Assembly: GCF_001421965.1 (NCBI RefSeq)
Contig: NZ_LMLP01000025.1
Location: 148,966 to 212,965, forward strand
Length of the DNA stretch: 64,000 bases
Source: Sphingomonas sp. Leaf67
Lineage (GTDB): Bacteria; Pseudomonadota; Alphaproteobacteria; Sphingomonadales; Sphingomonadaceae
Direction of reading: 5' to 3'
In this document: positions 32,949 to 43,119 of the stretch, in pieces
Layout: each line of letters opens with the position of its first letter
How positions within the stretch are numbered: the stretch's first letter is position 1
Position numbers and translations under genes: made by a program
Notes under the pieces: generated by a model
Told to the model about the DNA's origin: nothing
Database searches by the model: none
What the model saw: only the letters and a program-made list of their open reading frames with translations

Positions 32949-33625
32949 TAATTCTTCCGCCGTACCCGCGCGAAATGCTCCGCCCGTTCGAGCAGCAACG
33001 TCAGATCCTCCCGCGCGATATCGAACGCATCCGGCGTCTCGGCCAACGCCGCGTCGATATCCTCGACCCGGATCCCGTCCGGTTCGACCGCAGCGGCGAT
33101 CGCGACCGGGGACGCGGGTTCGTGCGGATAGGTCAGCGCGGTCATCCGGTGATAGAACATACCGATCGACACCAGCGCGATCGAATTGATTCCGACCGGC
33201 GCGAAGGCAAAGGCATAGCCGGCGTCATGGATGCCCGCACTGCCGATCACCGCCGTCAGCGCCGCCGCCCCGCCCGGCGGATGCAGGCAACGGCATAGCG
33301 ACATGACGAAGATCGCGCAGCCGACCGCGACCCCGGCGGCGACGGTCACGGTCGGGATCGCCTGAAATGCTGCCACGCCGACCAGCGTCGACAGGATGTT
33401 GCCGCCGACCACTGGCCATGGCTGTGCCAGCGGACTGGCCGGCACCGCGAATACCAGCACCGCCGATGCCCCGAGCGGCGCGACGATGATCGGCAGGTCG
33501 CCTTCGATCCACGGCACCTGCGCGCAGACGACCATGGTCAGCGCGATGCCGATCGCCGCGCCGATGCAGGCGATGATCCGCCGCCCGAACCCGGCATTGG
33601 CGAGCAGCGGCCGGAACAGCCGCAT
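32948..33625 (-). CDS. HPP-family integral membrane protein
   Basis: A 225-residue membrane protein with four predicted helices. The family HPP signature is LHPPGGAAALTAV (about residues 114-126), and the N-terminal helix pair contains WIEGDLPIIVAPLGASAVLVF. HPP proteins are linked to nitrite or other small-anion transport in some organisms; no proven role here. The C-terminal 50 residues are acidic and cytoplasmic. The start overlaps the pyrD stop by one base (TGATG), so it is translated from the pyrD message. Confidence 0.85.
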   Translation of the reverse strand: MRLFRPLLANAGFGRRIIACIGAAIGIALTMVVCAQVPWIEGDLPIIVAPLGASAVLVFAVPASPLAQPWPVVGGNILSTLVGVAAFQAIPTVTVAAGVAVGCAIFVMSLCRCLHPPGGAAALTAVIGSAGIHDAGYAFAFAPVGINSIALVSIGMFYHRMTALTYPHEPASPVAIAAAVEPDGIRVEDIDAALAETPDAFDIAREDLTLLLERAEHFARVRRKN

Positions 33626-34611
33626 CACAATCCGGCGACGATCCGCCGGGCGAGGCCGGGGCCTTCGTAGACGAGCGCGCTGTACAGCTGGACGAGGCTG
33701 GCCCCGGCATCGAGCCGCCGCCGCGCCTCGTCCGCCGATCCGACGCCACCCGCCGAAATCAGCGGGATCGCGCCGCCCGCGATCTCGCGCGCCTCGACCA
33801 GCTTGGCGAGCGCCAGCCCTGCGAGCGGTGCGCCCGACAGCCCGCCGGTCTCGTTCGCGTTCGCCGACCGCAGCGTGGTCGGTCGCGAGATGGTGGTGTT
33901 CGACACGATCAGCCCATCGACCCCGCCGTCGATCGCCGCGCGGACCGCGACCTCCATTCCGTCGCGCGACAGATCGGGCGCGACTTTCAGGAATAGCGGT
34001 ACGCGCTTGCCTCCGACATGGCGGGCGGCGTCGCTGGCGGCGATCAACTGGCCCAGTTCGGGCTGCGATTGCAGGTCGCGCAGGCCCGGCGTGTTCGGGC
34101 TGGAAATGTTGATGGTGACATAATCGGCCAGCGGCGCCGCCTTCGCGACCGCGGTCCCGTAATCGGCGATGCGATCCGCCGAATCCTTGTTCGCGCCGAC
34201 ATTGATGCCGATGATGCCGGGACGGGGGGTGAGCGCCGCGACCCGCGCCAGCGCCGCGTCGATCCCGCCATTGTTGAAGCCGAGGCGGTTCACCACGCCC
34301 CGGTCCTCGGGCAGGCGGAAGATGCGCGGTTTCGGATTGCCCGGCTGCGGTTTGGGGGTCAGCGTGCCGACCTCGACGAAGCCGAAGCCGAGGCCAAGAA
34401 AACCGGTGACTGCCCGCGCATCCTTGTCGACGCCTGCCGCCAGCCCGATCGGGTTGGGGAAGCGGATACCGGCGACCGTCACCGCATGGGCGACGTCGGT
34501 GCCGGGTGCCATCGGCGTCCCGGCTTTCCCCCACGCTTCCAGCATGGCGATCGTCAGTGAATGCGCGCGTTCGGCGTCAAGGGCGAAGAGGAGCGGGTGA
34601 TACCATGCCAT
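33625..34611 (-). CDS. pyrD: Dihydroorotate dehydrogenase (quinone), class 2
   Basis: A 328-residue FMN enzyme at the inner membrane that oxidises dihydroorotate to orotate with ubiquinone in pyrimidine synthesis. The N-terminal helix MAWYHPLLFALDAERAHSLT is the class 2 membrane/quinone segment. FMN-site motifs include GLAAGVDKDARA, GFNNGG, INVGANKD, NISSPNTPGL and ISAGGVGSADEA. The catalytic serine lies in the SSPNTPG region. It leads the pyrD-hpp pair. Confidence 0.95.
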   Translation of the reverse strand: MAWYHPLLFALDAERAHSLTIAMLEAWGKAGTPMAPGTDVAHAVTVAGIRFPNPIGLAAGVDKDARAVTGFLGLGFGFVEVGTLTPKPQPGNPKPRIFRLPEDRGVVNRLGFNNGGIDAALARVAALTPRPGIIGINVGANKDSADRIADYGTAVAKAAPLADYVTINISSPNTPGLRDLQSQPELGQLIAASDAARHVGGKRVPLFLKVAPDLSRDGMEVAVRAAIDGGVDGLIVSNTTISRPTTLRSANANETGGLSGAPLAGLALAKLVEAREIAGGAIPLISAGGVGSADEARRRLDAGASLVQLYSALVYEGPGLARRIVAGL

Positions 34612-34652
34612 GGACGGCGCTGTATCGTTGGCGGGCGGCGGAAGGAAGATTC

Positions 34653-34874
34653 GGTTTCACGCGAAGACGCGAAGGCGCGAAGGCGCGAAGGCGCGGAGAA
34701 GAAGAATGGTTCGCGCGGAGGCGCAGAGACGCGGAGGGTGTTGCGGTCGCTGCTTGTCTCGCGTCAGCGAGGCTGTCTTCCTTTGAGCACAGCCAGTAGC
34801 ATGAAGGCCGCTGGCGCAGCTGACCTATCCGCAGGCACAACAGCCTCCGCGCCCTCGCGCCTTCGCATGAAACC
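34653..34874. repeat. Long inverted-repeat element, copy C
   Basis: The left arm GGTTTCACGCGAAGACGCG continues with four AAGGCGCG-type units; the right arm CTCCGCGCCCTCGCGCCTTC plus GCATGAAACC is its near reverse complement. It is the longest of the four copies because of extra tandem GAAGGCGC units. Confidence 0.8.
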
Positions 34875-34956
34875 GAAAACTTATCCGACCCCGACAATCG
34901 ATCACAGCAATCGAAACATACCCGGTTGACCTATCGCCCCGCCACGACCACATGCC

Positions 34957-34979
34957 AATCCGACCGGAATGATCCGATT
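34957..34979. promoter_or_regulatory. Imperfect dyad upstream of the suf regulator
   Basis: AATCCGA-N9-TCCGATT, one mismatch from a perfect inverted repeat, ends 9 bases before the rrf2 start. It is a candidate autoregulatory site for the Rrf2 protein; not a match to a known IscR or RirA box. Confidence 0.3.
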
Positions 34980-34988
34980 AAGGAAATC

Positions 34989-35417
34989 ATGCGCCTTTCC
35001 AGCCTTGCCGACTATGCCGTCGTCCTGCTCGCCGCTACCGCGCGGCGGGGTGGGGATGCGCGCGCGACGGCGACGATGCTGGCGGAGGAGACCGGCCTGC
35101 CGCTGCCGACCGTGCAGAAACTGGTCAGCCGGCTGTCGGCCGCCGGGCTGATCGAGACGGGACGCGGCACCGGTGGCGGCTTCCGCCTCGCGCGGACGCC
35201 GGCCACGATCGATCTGGCGCAGATCATCGAGGCGATCGAGGGGCCGATCGCGCTGACCACCTGCGTCGATGCCGCGCGCCATGATTGCGCGGTGGAGACG
35301 AACTGCATGATCCGACCCCATGCCGGCACGGTCAACGCCGTGGTCCGGGGCGCTCTGGCGGGCGTGACGCTCGCCCAACTCGCGAACACCGGGGCGATGC
35401 CCCAAGAGGTAGTGTGA
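34989..35417 (+). CDS. Rrf2-family suf operon regulator (IscR/SufR-like)
   Basis: A 142-residue winged-helix repressor. It starts MRLSSLADYAVVLLAATAR, typical of the SUF-system Rrf2 regulators. Three cysteines at residues 92, 100 and 106 (TTC...HDC...TNC) closely match the IscR 2Fe-2S ligand spacing. It therefore probably senses Fe-S status and controls the operon it heads. The start at ATG 34989 follows AAGGA; the stop overlaps the sufB start (TGATG). Confidence 0.92.
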   Translation: MRLSSLADYAVVLLAATARRGGDARATATMLAEETGLPLPTVQKLVSRLSAAGLIETGRGTGGGFRLARTPATIDLAQIIEAIEGPIALTTCVDAARHDCAVETNCMIRPHAGTVNAVVRGALAGVTLAQLANTGAMPQEVV

Positions 35418-36880
35418 TGGCCACGAAGAATGCCGAGGCGCTCGCCGCCGCGAACAAGAAGTACGAGTGGGGTTTCTCCTCGGACATCGAACAGGACTTC
35501 GCGCCCAAGGGGCTGAGCGAAGATACGGTCCGCTATATCAGCGCCAAGAAGAACGAGCCCGAATGGATGCTCGACTGGCGGCTGAAGGCGTATCGCCTGT
35601 GGCTGACGATGGAGGCGCCCGACTGGTCGAAGCTGAACATCGATCCGATCGATTATCAGGACGCGTATTATTACGCCGAGCCGAAGGCGAAGCCGAAGCT
35701 CGGCTCGCTGGACGAGGTCGATCCCGAAATCCTGCGCGTCTATGAAAAGCTCGGCATCCCGATCGAGGAGCAGAAGGTGCTCGCGGGCGTCGAGGGATCG
35801 CGCAAGGTCGCGGTCGACGCGGTGTTCGACAGCGTGTCGGTCGCGACGACCTTCCGCAAGGAACTGGAAGCTGCGGGTGTCATCTTCCGCTCGATCAGCG
35901 AGGCAATCCGCGAATATCCCGATCTCGTCCGCAAGTGGCTGGGCAAGGTCGTGCCACAGCGTGACAATTTCTTCGCGACGCTCAACAGCGCGGTCTTTTC
36001 GGACGGGACGTTCGTCTACATTCCGGAGGGCGTGCGTTGCCCGATGGAGCTGTCCACCTATTTCCGGATCAACGCCGAAAATACCGGCCAGTTCGAACGC
36101 ACGCTGATCGTCGCCGACAAGGGCTCTTACGTCAGCTATCTCGAAGGCTGCACCGCGCCGATGCGCGACGAGAACCAGTTGCACGCGGCGGTGGTCGAGC
36201 TGGTCGCGCTGGACGATGCCGAGATCAAATACTCGACCGTCCAGAACTGGTATCCCGGCGACGAGAACGGCAAGGGCGGCATCTACAATTTCGTGACGAA
36301 GCGCGCGCTGTGTCAGGGCAAGAACAGCAAGGTGTCGTGGACGCAGGTCGAAACCGGATCGGCGATCACGTGGAAATATCCGTCGTGCGTGCTGGCGGGT
36401 GAGAACAGCGTCGGCGAATTCTATTCGGTCGCCGTCACCAACAATCGCCAGCAGGCCGATACCGGTACCAAGATGATCCATCTGGGCAAGGGGTCGCGCT
36501 CGACGATCGTGTCGAAGGGGATCAGCGCCGGACGCAGCGACAATACCTATCGCGGGCTGGTGCGCGTCGCCCCCTCGGCGGAAGGGGTGCGTAACTTTAC
36601 CCAGTGCGACAGCCTGTTGCTGGGCGACCAGTGCGGCGCGCACACCGTGCCGTATATCGAGGTGAAGAACCCCTCGGCACAGATCGAGCATGAGGCGACG
36701 ACCAGCAAGATTTCCGAAGACCAGATGTTCTACGCGCGGCAGCGGGGGTTGGATTCGGAGGCGGCGGTCGCGCTGATCGTCAACGGCTTCGCCCGCGAAG
36801 TGCTGCAACAGCTGCCGATGGAATTCGCGGTCGAGGCGCAGAAGCTGCTCGGCATTTCACTGGAAGGGTCGGTGGGGTGA
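35417..36880 (+). CDS. sufB: Fe-S assembly protein SufB
   Basis: A 487-residue beta-helix scaffold subunit of the SufBCD complex on which Fe-S clusters form. Typical segments include YISAKKNEPEWMLDWRLKAYR near the N-terminus, QRDNFFATLNSAVFSDGTFV, GISAGRSDNTYRGLV and QCDSLLLGDQCGAHTVPYI, whose cysteines are used in cluster assembly. The frame begins earlier, but ATG 35417 gives the conserved N-terminus and one-base coupling to rrf2. Confidence 0.97.
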   Translation: MATKNAEALAAANKKYEWGFSSDIEQDFAPKGLSEDTVRYISAKKNEPEWMLDWRLKAYRLWLTMEAPDWSKLNIDPIDYQDAYYYAEPKAKPKLGSLDEVDPEILRVYEKLGIPIEEQKVLAGVEGSRKVAVDAVFDSVSVATTFRKELEAAGVIFRSISEAIREYPDLVRKWLGKVVPQRDNFFATLNSAVFSDGTFVYIPEGVRCPMELSTYFRINAENTGQFERTLIVADKGSYVSYLEGCTAPMRDENQLHAAVVELVALDDAEIKYSTVQNWYPGDENGKGGIYNFVTKRALCQGKNSKVSWTQVETGSAITWKYPSCVLAGENSVGEFYSVAVTNNRQQADTGTKMIHLGKGSRSTIVSKGISAGRSDNTYRGLVRVAPSAEGVRNFTQCDSLLLGDQCGAHTVPYIEVKNPSAQIEHEATTSKISEDQMFYARQRGLDSEAAVALIVNGFAREVLQQLPMEFAVEAQKLLGISLEGSVG

Positions 36881-37173
36881 TCCTGCTCGCACTGGCGCTA
36901 CAGGCGGTCGCGCCGACCGCGCCCTATGCCGACTGCCTGTCGGAGCGGATCAATACCGATCCGCGCATGGCCAAGCCGCCGACCGAAGCTGCCGGTCGCG
37001 TCGCAATCTTCGACGATGCGGCCAAGGCCTGCGCCCCGGTGCGGGCGAAGGTGGCGAAGGCACACGGTCCGATGCTCGACAAGATCGATGCGTCGATGAA
37101 ATCGGTGCTGACCAACCCGGATGCCGCCGAGGCCGAGTTCGGCACCGAACCGGTCGCGGGCACGACGCCCTAA
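36877..37173 (+). CDS. Small secreted-type protein inside suf operon, unknown
   Basis: A 98-residue protein starting at GTG 36877, whose GTGA overlaps the sufB stop. The N-terminus MILLALALQAVAPTAPYADC is a short hydrophobic, signal-like segment. The rest is hydrophilic and helical, with a second cysteine in AKACAPV. I do not recognise a family. It is translationally coupled to sufB and lies 44 bases before sufC, yet looks exported, which is unexpected for a Suf component. Confidence 0.7.
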   Translation: MILLALALQAVAPTAPYADCLSERINTDPRMAKPPTEAAGRVAIFDDAAKACAPVRAKVAKAHGPMLDKIDASMKSVLTNPDAAEAEFGTEPVAGTTP

Positions 37174-37217
37174 GCTTTTGAGATACGCGGGTCAGGCCCG
37201 CACGAACAGGACGGAAC

Positions 37218-37960
<743 letters not shown>

Positions 37961-37961
<1 letters not shown>

Positions 37962-39037
37962 TGGCGACGCTTCCTACGAACTCGCAAGAGGCGTTCCGCT
38001 GGACCGACCTTGCCGCGCTGACCGCCGCTGCGGCATCGGTGCGCGGCGTGGCGGCGAGTGCCGATGGCTATTGGCTCGACATTGCCGGGCCTCGCATCCT
38101 GTTCGTCGATGGTATGTATGCGCCCGACCACAGCACGCCCGGCCATGTTGCACTGTCGCCGTTGACCCTCGATACCGCGCACCCGCTGGGCGTGCAGGCA
38201 TCGGGTGCGGCGGGCTGGTCGATCGACCTGTCGGCGGCCGAGATCGCGGACCCGGTCCAGATCATCCATATCGCGACCGGCGCGGAGAACCATCTTCCCG
38301 CGCGCCTGACGCTGGATGAGGATGCGGTCGCGTCGGTCGTGGAAACCTATGTCGGGACCGGCTGGACCAACCGCCTGACCCAGATCGACCTCGAACGCGG
38401 CGCTCGACTGATGCGCAGCGTCCGCCTGCTCCAGTCGGATGGCTTCGTGTCGATCCGCGACGAAGCGGTGGTGGGGGAGGCGGCAAGCCTCGTTACCCAG
38501 TTCCTCGGCGCGGGTGGCATGGGCAGCCGCATCGACGCGCAACTGACGCTCGATGGGGACGCCGCGTTCGTCGATTATGGCGGCGCGCTGCTGACCCGCG
38601 AACAGCAGCGGCAGGAATGCGCCGTCGCCGTCCGCCACGCCGCGCTCAACGGTTCGAGCCGCCAGACATGGCGCGCGGTCGCCGCCGACCGCAGTCAGGC
38701 GAGCCTTGCCGCCCGCGTCGAGGTCGCGCGCGGTGCGCAGAAGACCGATGGCGAACAGTCGCTGCGGGGCTTGTTACTCCAACGGACGGCGACGGTGAAC
38801 CTGAAGCCCGAACTCGAAATCTTCGCCGACGATGTGAAGTGCGCGCACGGCGCCACGGTCGGCGAGCTCGACGCGAAGGCGCTGTTCTACCTGCGCAGCC
38901 GGGGCGTCAGCGAGGCCCGGGCCAAGGCATTGCTGACCAGGGCGTTCGTTGCGGACTCGCTCGACCGGATCGGTGAGGATGTTGTGCGGGAAGCCTTCGC
39001 GGCCGATGCCGATGCATGGCTGGAGGCAGCGCTTTGA
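37961..39037 (+). CDS. sufD: Fe-S assembly protein SufD
   Basis: A 358-residue beta-helix partner of SufB. Conserved segments are the beta-helix core LKPELEIFADDVKCAHGATVGELD and the C-terminal LFYLRSRGVSEARAKALLTRAF. SufD is thought to help iron delivery. The stop TGA overlaps the TTG start of sufS. Confidence 0.93.
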
Positions 39038-40239
39038 GCGAAACCACCCCCCTCGACCGCGTCAGCGACTTTCCGGCGATCCCTGCCGGCTGGTCCTATC
39101 TCGATACCGCCGCGACCTCACAGAAACCGCAGTCGGTGATCGATGCGATCACGCGCGGCTACGATACGACCTATGCCACGGTGCATCGCGGCGTGTATCA
39201 ACGTTCGGCCGACATGACGCTTGCCTATGAGGCCGCGCGTCGCCGCGTCGCGTCGTTCATCGGTGCCGCTGTCCCCGAGGAATGCGTGTTCGTGCGTGGC
39301 GCGACCGAGGGGATCAATCTGGTCGCGCAGGGCTGGGCCGAACGCCATCTGAAGACCGGCGACCGCATCTTGCTGTCGATGCTCGAACATCATTCGAATA
39401 TCGTGCCGTGGCAGTTGATCGCCGAGCGGATCGGCGTCGCGATCGACGTCGTGCCGCTGACGCAGGACGGGCGGATCGATCTCGACGCGATGGCGGCGAT
39501 GATCCGGCCCGAACACAGGCTGGTCTCGCTGGCCCATGTGTCGAACGTACTGGGATCGATGCTCGACGGTCGCCGCGCCGCCGACATCGCCCATTCGGTC
39601 GGTGCGAAGCTGTTGCTCGACGGGTGTCAGGCGGTGCCCCGCGTTGCGGTCGACGTCGCCGCGCTGGATTGCGACTTCTATGTCTTCTCCGGGCACAAGC
39701 TGTACGGGCCGACCGGCATCGGCGTGCTGTGGGGTCGCGCGGAACTGCTGGAATCGATGCACCCGGTGCAGGGCGGCGGCGCGATGATCGACCGTGTGAC
39801 CTTCGAACGCACTACCTATGCCCCGCCGCCCGCTCGGTTCGAGGCGGGGACGCCGCATATCGTCGGCGCGTTGGGGCTGCACGCCGCGATCGATTATGTC
39901 GAGAGCATCGGGCTGGAAGCGATCCACGCGCATGAAACCGCACTGGTCGCCGCGACCCGCGGAGCGCTGGGCCGGATCAACTCCGTCCGACTACTCGGGC
40001 CGGACGATGCCGCCGGGATCGTCAGTTTCGTGGTTGAGGGGGTGCATCCGCACGATGTCGGCACCATCTTGGATGAGGAACGCGTCGCGATCCGCGCCGG
40101 CCATCACTGTGCGCAACCGCTGATGGACGTGCTGGGCGTCCCCGCCACTGCGCGGGCCAGCTTCGGCGTGTATAACGGACGGGCCGATGTCGACGCGCTG
40201 ATACGCGGACTGGAACGAGTGAGCAGGATTTTCGGATGA
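39034..40239 (+). CDS. sufS: Cysteine desulfurase SufS
   Basis: A 401-residue PLP enzyme (class V aminotransferase fold) that provides sulfur for Fe-S clusters. The PLP lysine is Lys222 in FSGHKLYGPTG; the persulfide cysteine is Cys359 in RAGHHCAQPL. Also present are YLDTAATSQKP and SMLEHHSN. I use TTG at 39034, which overlaps the sufD stop as TTGA, because it gives a standard N-terminus (SETTPLDRVSDFPA). The ATG at 39016 would overlap sufD by 22 bases. No separate sufE is seen next to it. Confidence 0.95.
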   Translation: MSETTPLDRVSDFPAIPAGWSYLDTAATSQKPQSVIDAITRGYDTTYATVHRGVYQRSADMTLAYEAARRRVASFIGAAVPEECVFVRGATEGINLVAQGWAERHLKTGDRILLSMLEHHSNIVPWQLIAERIGVAIDVVPLTQDGRIDLDAMAAMIRPEHRLVSLAHVSNVLGSMLDGRRAADIAHSVGAKLLLDGCQAVPRVAVDVAALDCDFYVFSGHKLYGPTGIGVLWGRAELLESMHPVQGGGAMIDRVTFERTTYAPPPARFEAGTPHIVGALGLHAAIDYVESIGLEAIHAHETALVAATRGALGRINSVRLLGPDDAAGIVSFVVEGVHPHDVGTILDEERVAIRAGHHCAQPLMDVLGVPATARASFGVYNGRADVDALIRGLERVSRIFG

Positions 40240-40700
40240 ACGACGAACGCAGCTTCGACGTCGAGGAAGTGACGGCGGTCACGCCGCCACCCCGCGCCCG
40301 CGTAACCGATGCGGAGGAAGCCCCGCCGCGTCGCCGCGACTATCTCGACGGATTTCTGGCGCAAAAGCCAGAACCGCAGCCGACGGGCGAGCCGGGCGGC
40401 GACGTATATGAAGCGGTCATCGCATCGCTCAAGGAAATCTTCGATCCCGAAATTCCGGTCAACATCTATGACCTCGGCCTGATCTACGGCGTCGACGTCG
40501 CGGACAACGGGCATGTCGCGGTGACGATGACGCTGACCACGCCGCATTGCCCGGTGGCGGAATCGATGCCGGCGGAGGTCGAATTGCGCGTTTCGGCGGT
40601 GCCGGGCGTCGCGACCGCCGACGTCAATCTCGTCTGGGATCCACCATGGGATCCGCAGAAGATGTCCGACGACGCCAAGCTCGAACTGGGAATGCTGTAA
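40236..40700 (+). CDS. sufT: SufT/MIP18-like Fe-S assembly protein (DUF59)
   Basis: A 154-residue protein. A 55-residue variable N-terminal part precedes a DUF59/MIP18 domain: ASLKEIFDPEIPVNIYDLGL, then TMTLTTPHCPVAESMP with the conserved cysteine, and VWDPPWDPQKMSDDAK. Such proteins help mature 4Fe-4S proteins and are regularly found in suf operons. The ATG overlaps the sufS stop by 4 bases. Confidence 0.93.
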   Translation: MNDERSFDVEEVTAVTPPPRARVTDAEEAPPRRRDYLDGFLAQKPEPQPTGEPGGDVYEAVIASLKEIFDPEIPVNIYDLGLIYGVDVADNGHVAVTMTLTTPHCPVAESMPAEVELRVSAVPGVATADVNLVWDPPWDPQKMSDDAKLELGML

Positions 40701-41047
40701 TGGCTACGCGCCTCCGCCCCGCCGCGATCAACCTGACCGCCAATGCCGAACGGCGAATTGCCGACCTGATGGCGAAGGCGCCTTCGCAAGCGATCGGCGT
40801 AAAGCTGTCGACGCCCCGGCGCGGCTGTTCGGGTCTTGCCTATTCGGTCGATTACGTGACCGCCGCCAACCTGATGGACGAACGCATCGAAACGCCGGGC
40901 GGGACCTTCTTCGTCGACGGCGGATCGATCCTGTACCTGATCGGTTCGACGATGGACTGGGTCGAGGACGATTTCACCGCGGGCTTCGTCTTCGCCAATC
41001 CGAATGCCAAGGGCGCGTGCGGGTGCGGGGAAAGCTTCACGGTCTGA
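40700..41047 (+). CDS. sufA: A-type Fe-S carrier SufA
   Basis: A 115-residue A-type carrier. The three cluster cysteines are Cys43 (RRGCSGL) and Cys107/Cys109 (GACGCGESF). It receives clusters from SufBCD and hands them to targets. The ATG overlaps the sufT stop (TAATG); it is the last classic suf gene here. Confidence 0.95.
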   Translation: MATRLRPAAINLTANAERRIADLMAKAPSQAIGVKLSTPRRGCSGLAYSVDYVTAANLMDERIETPGGTFFVDGGSILYLIGSTMDWVEDDFTAGFVFANPNAKGACGCGESFTV

Positions 41048-41068
41048 TCGTCCCATCGGGGGACAGGT

Positions 41069-43099
41069 GTGAAGCGTTTTTTGTGGGTGTTGGCCGCGTG
41101 GCCGGGGGCGGCGGCAGCACAGGACGTTCCGGAAATCGTCGTTACCGGGCGCGGTCTGGCCGATGCGCCGGGCGACCGTGTCTATGACATCGTCACGATC
41201 GACCGCGACCGTATCCTGTCCTCGGCCAGCGGACGGGTCGAGGACGTGCTGCGCGACGTAGCCGGTCTCCAGCAATTTCGCCGGTCGGACTCGCGCACCG
41301 CCAACCCGACCAGCCAGGGCATCACCCTGCGCGGCCTTGGCGGCAATGCGTCCAGCCGCGCGCTCCTGCTGCTCGACGGTGTACCACAGGCCGATCCGTT
41401 CGGCGGCTGGGTCGCCTTTCCCGCCTATGCCACCGACCGGATCGGACGGGTCCGTGTAACGCGCGGCGGGGGGAGCGGCGTCGCGGGACCGGGTGCGCTG
41501 GCCGGCACGATCGAACTCGACAGCGTGACGCCGGACGACCTGTCGCCGTTTGGCGGCTCGCTCAGCTATGGCAACCGGGAATCGATCGACGCGCGCGGTT
41601 CTGCCGGACTGACGCGGAGCGGCGGCTTCGCGACCCTGTCGGGAGCCTATGCCCGTGGCGACGGCTTCGTGCCCATCGTGGCCGGCAGTCGTGGCCCCGC
41701 CGACCGTGCGGCCCCGTTCGAACAGGCCAGCGCCGCCGCCCGCGCGGTGGTGCAGGTCGGTGCGGCGACCGAGTTGCAGGCGAATGTATCCGGCTTCACC
41801 GACCGTCGCGACCGCGGTCTCGATTTCACCGACAATCGCAGCGAAGGGGCCGATGCCAGCGTCCGGCTGGTCGGGCGTGGACCGACCGGCTGGTCGCTGC
41901 TCGGCTATCTCCAGACCCGTGCCTTTGCCAGTCGCTTCGCCAGCGTCGGGACCGGCCGCGCGACGACCGCGCCGACGCTCGACCAGTACAACGTCCCCGC
42001 GACCGGGATCGGCGGCCGGGCGGAGATCGCGCCCGATTTCGGCAGCCTGTCGTTCCGATTGGGGGGCGACGTGCGCGTCGTCAGCGGCAAAACGCAGGAA
42101 TTATACACCTATGTCGCGGGCAACCCTACCCGGCGGCGGGTCGCGGGTGGACGCAATACTACCGGCGGCCTGTTCACCGACGCCAGCCTTGCTAGCGGCG
42201 ATTTCGTGCTGAGTGCAGGCGGCAGAATCGATCGCTGGACGATCGCGACGGGACGATTACAAGAGGTATTGCTGACCGGCGCGACGCTCACCGATCAACG
42301 CTTCGCCACGCGCAGCGGCTGGCAGCCAACCGGACGGGCAGGGGTCGCATGGATACTCGACCCGGCGCTGACGGTCCGGGCGGCAGGCTATCGCGGTTGG
42401 CGGTTGCCGACGCTCAACGAGCTCTACCGTCCGTTCCGGGTTGGTGCCGACGCTACCGCCGCCAATGCCGCGCTGTCGCCGGAGACGTTGTGGGGCGGGG
42501 AGGTCGGACTCGAACTTCGGCCTGCTGCCCGCACCCGCATCGCCGCGACCGGCTTTGCCAACGACCTGCGCGATGCGATCGCCAACGTGACCGTCGCCAA
42601 TGGACCCGGCACCTTTGCGGGTGTCGGCTTCGTTTCAGCCGCCGGCGTCTTTCGCCGCCGCGCCAATCTCGATCATGTCCGGGTGCGTGGTGCCGAAATC
42701 GATGCATCGACCGGCTGGGGTGCTTGGGATGCGCGCCTGTCCTACGCCTATACCGATGCCCGGATCGTTGACGGTGGCGTACTCGATAGTCTGCGCCCGG
42801 CCCAGACGCCTGCCCATAGCGGCTCGGCAACGCTCGGCTGGCAGCGAGCCGGCTGGCGGGCGGCGGCAACGCTCCGCTACGTATCGGACCAGTATGAGGA
42901 CGATGCGAACCAGCGTCGTCTTGCCGATGCGACCACGCTCGACGCGGTCGTATCGGTACCGCTGTCGCATGGGTTATCGTTGCAGGGGCGGGCGGAAAAC
43001 CTCACCAACGCCCGGATCGAGGCGGCTGTCGGCGGCGATGGCGTCATAGAACGCGCATCGCCACGGACATTATGGTTGGGGGTACGGTTTGGCAGCTGA
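41069..43099 (+). CDS. TonB-dependent outer-membrane receptor
   Basis: A 676-residue outer-membrane protein starting at GTG 41069. The signal peptide is MKRFLWVLAAWPGAAAA, then a TonB-box-like EIVVTG. The plug domain contains ITLRGLGGNASSRALLLLDG and RVTRGGGSGV; the remainder is the 22-strand barrel, ending ASPRTLWLGVRFGS with an extended last strand. The size and plug resemble BtuB/Cir-like siderophore, heme or cobalamin receptors, but the ligand cannot be told. It follows sufA by only 21 bases, suggesting cotranscription with Fe-S assembly. Confidence 0.88.
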   Translation: MKRFLWVLAAWPGAAAAQDVPEIVVTGRGLADAPGDRVYDIVTIDRDRILSSASGRVEDVLRDVAGLQQFRRSDSRTANPTSQGITLRGLGGNASSRALLLLDGVPQADPFGGWVAFPAYATDRIGRVRVTRGGGSGVAGPGALAGTIELDSVTPDDLSPFGGSLSYGNRESIDARGSAGLTRSGGFATLSGAYARGDGFVPIVAGSRGPADRAAPFEQASAAARAVVQVGAATELQANVSGFTDRRDRGLDFTDNRSEGADASVRLVGRGPTGWSLLGYLQTRAFASRFASVGTGRATTAPTLDQYNVPATGIGGRAEIAPDFGSLSFRLGGDVRVVSGKTQELYTYVAGNPTRRRVAGGRNTTGGLFTDASLASGDFVLSAGGRIDRWTIATGRLQEVLLTGATLTDQRFATRSGWQPTGRAGVAWILDPALTVRAAGYRGWRLPTLNELYRPFRVGADATAANAALSPETLWGGEVGLELRPAARTRIAATGFANDLRDAIANVTVANGPGTFAGVGFVSAAGVFRRRANLDHVRVRGAEIDASTGWGAWDARLSYAYTDARIVDGGVLDSLRPAQTPAHSGSATLGWQRAGWRAAATLRYVSDQYEDDANQRRLADATTLDAVVSVPLSHGLSLQGRAENLTNARIEAAVGGDGVIERASPRTLWLGVRFGS

Positions 43100-43119
43100 T
43101 CGAACGGCTGCCTGCGCGG

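Larger units (their letters stand above)
34612..34988. other. Divergent intergenic region (pyrD / suf operon)
   Basis: It contains inverted-repeat copy C at 34653-34874. The last 60 bases before the suf regulator hold an imperfect dyad (AATCCGA...TCCGATT, 34957-34979). No open frame looks real. Confidence 0.5.
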
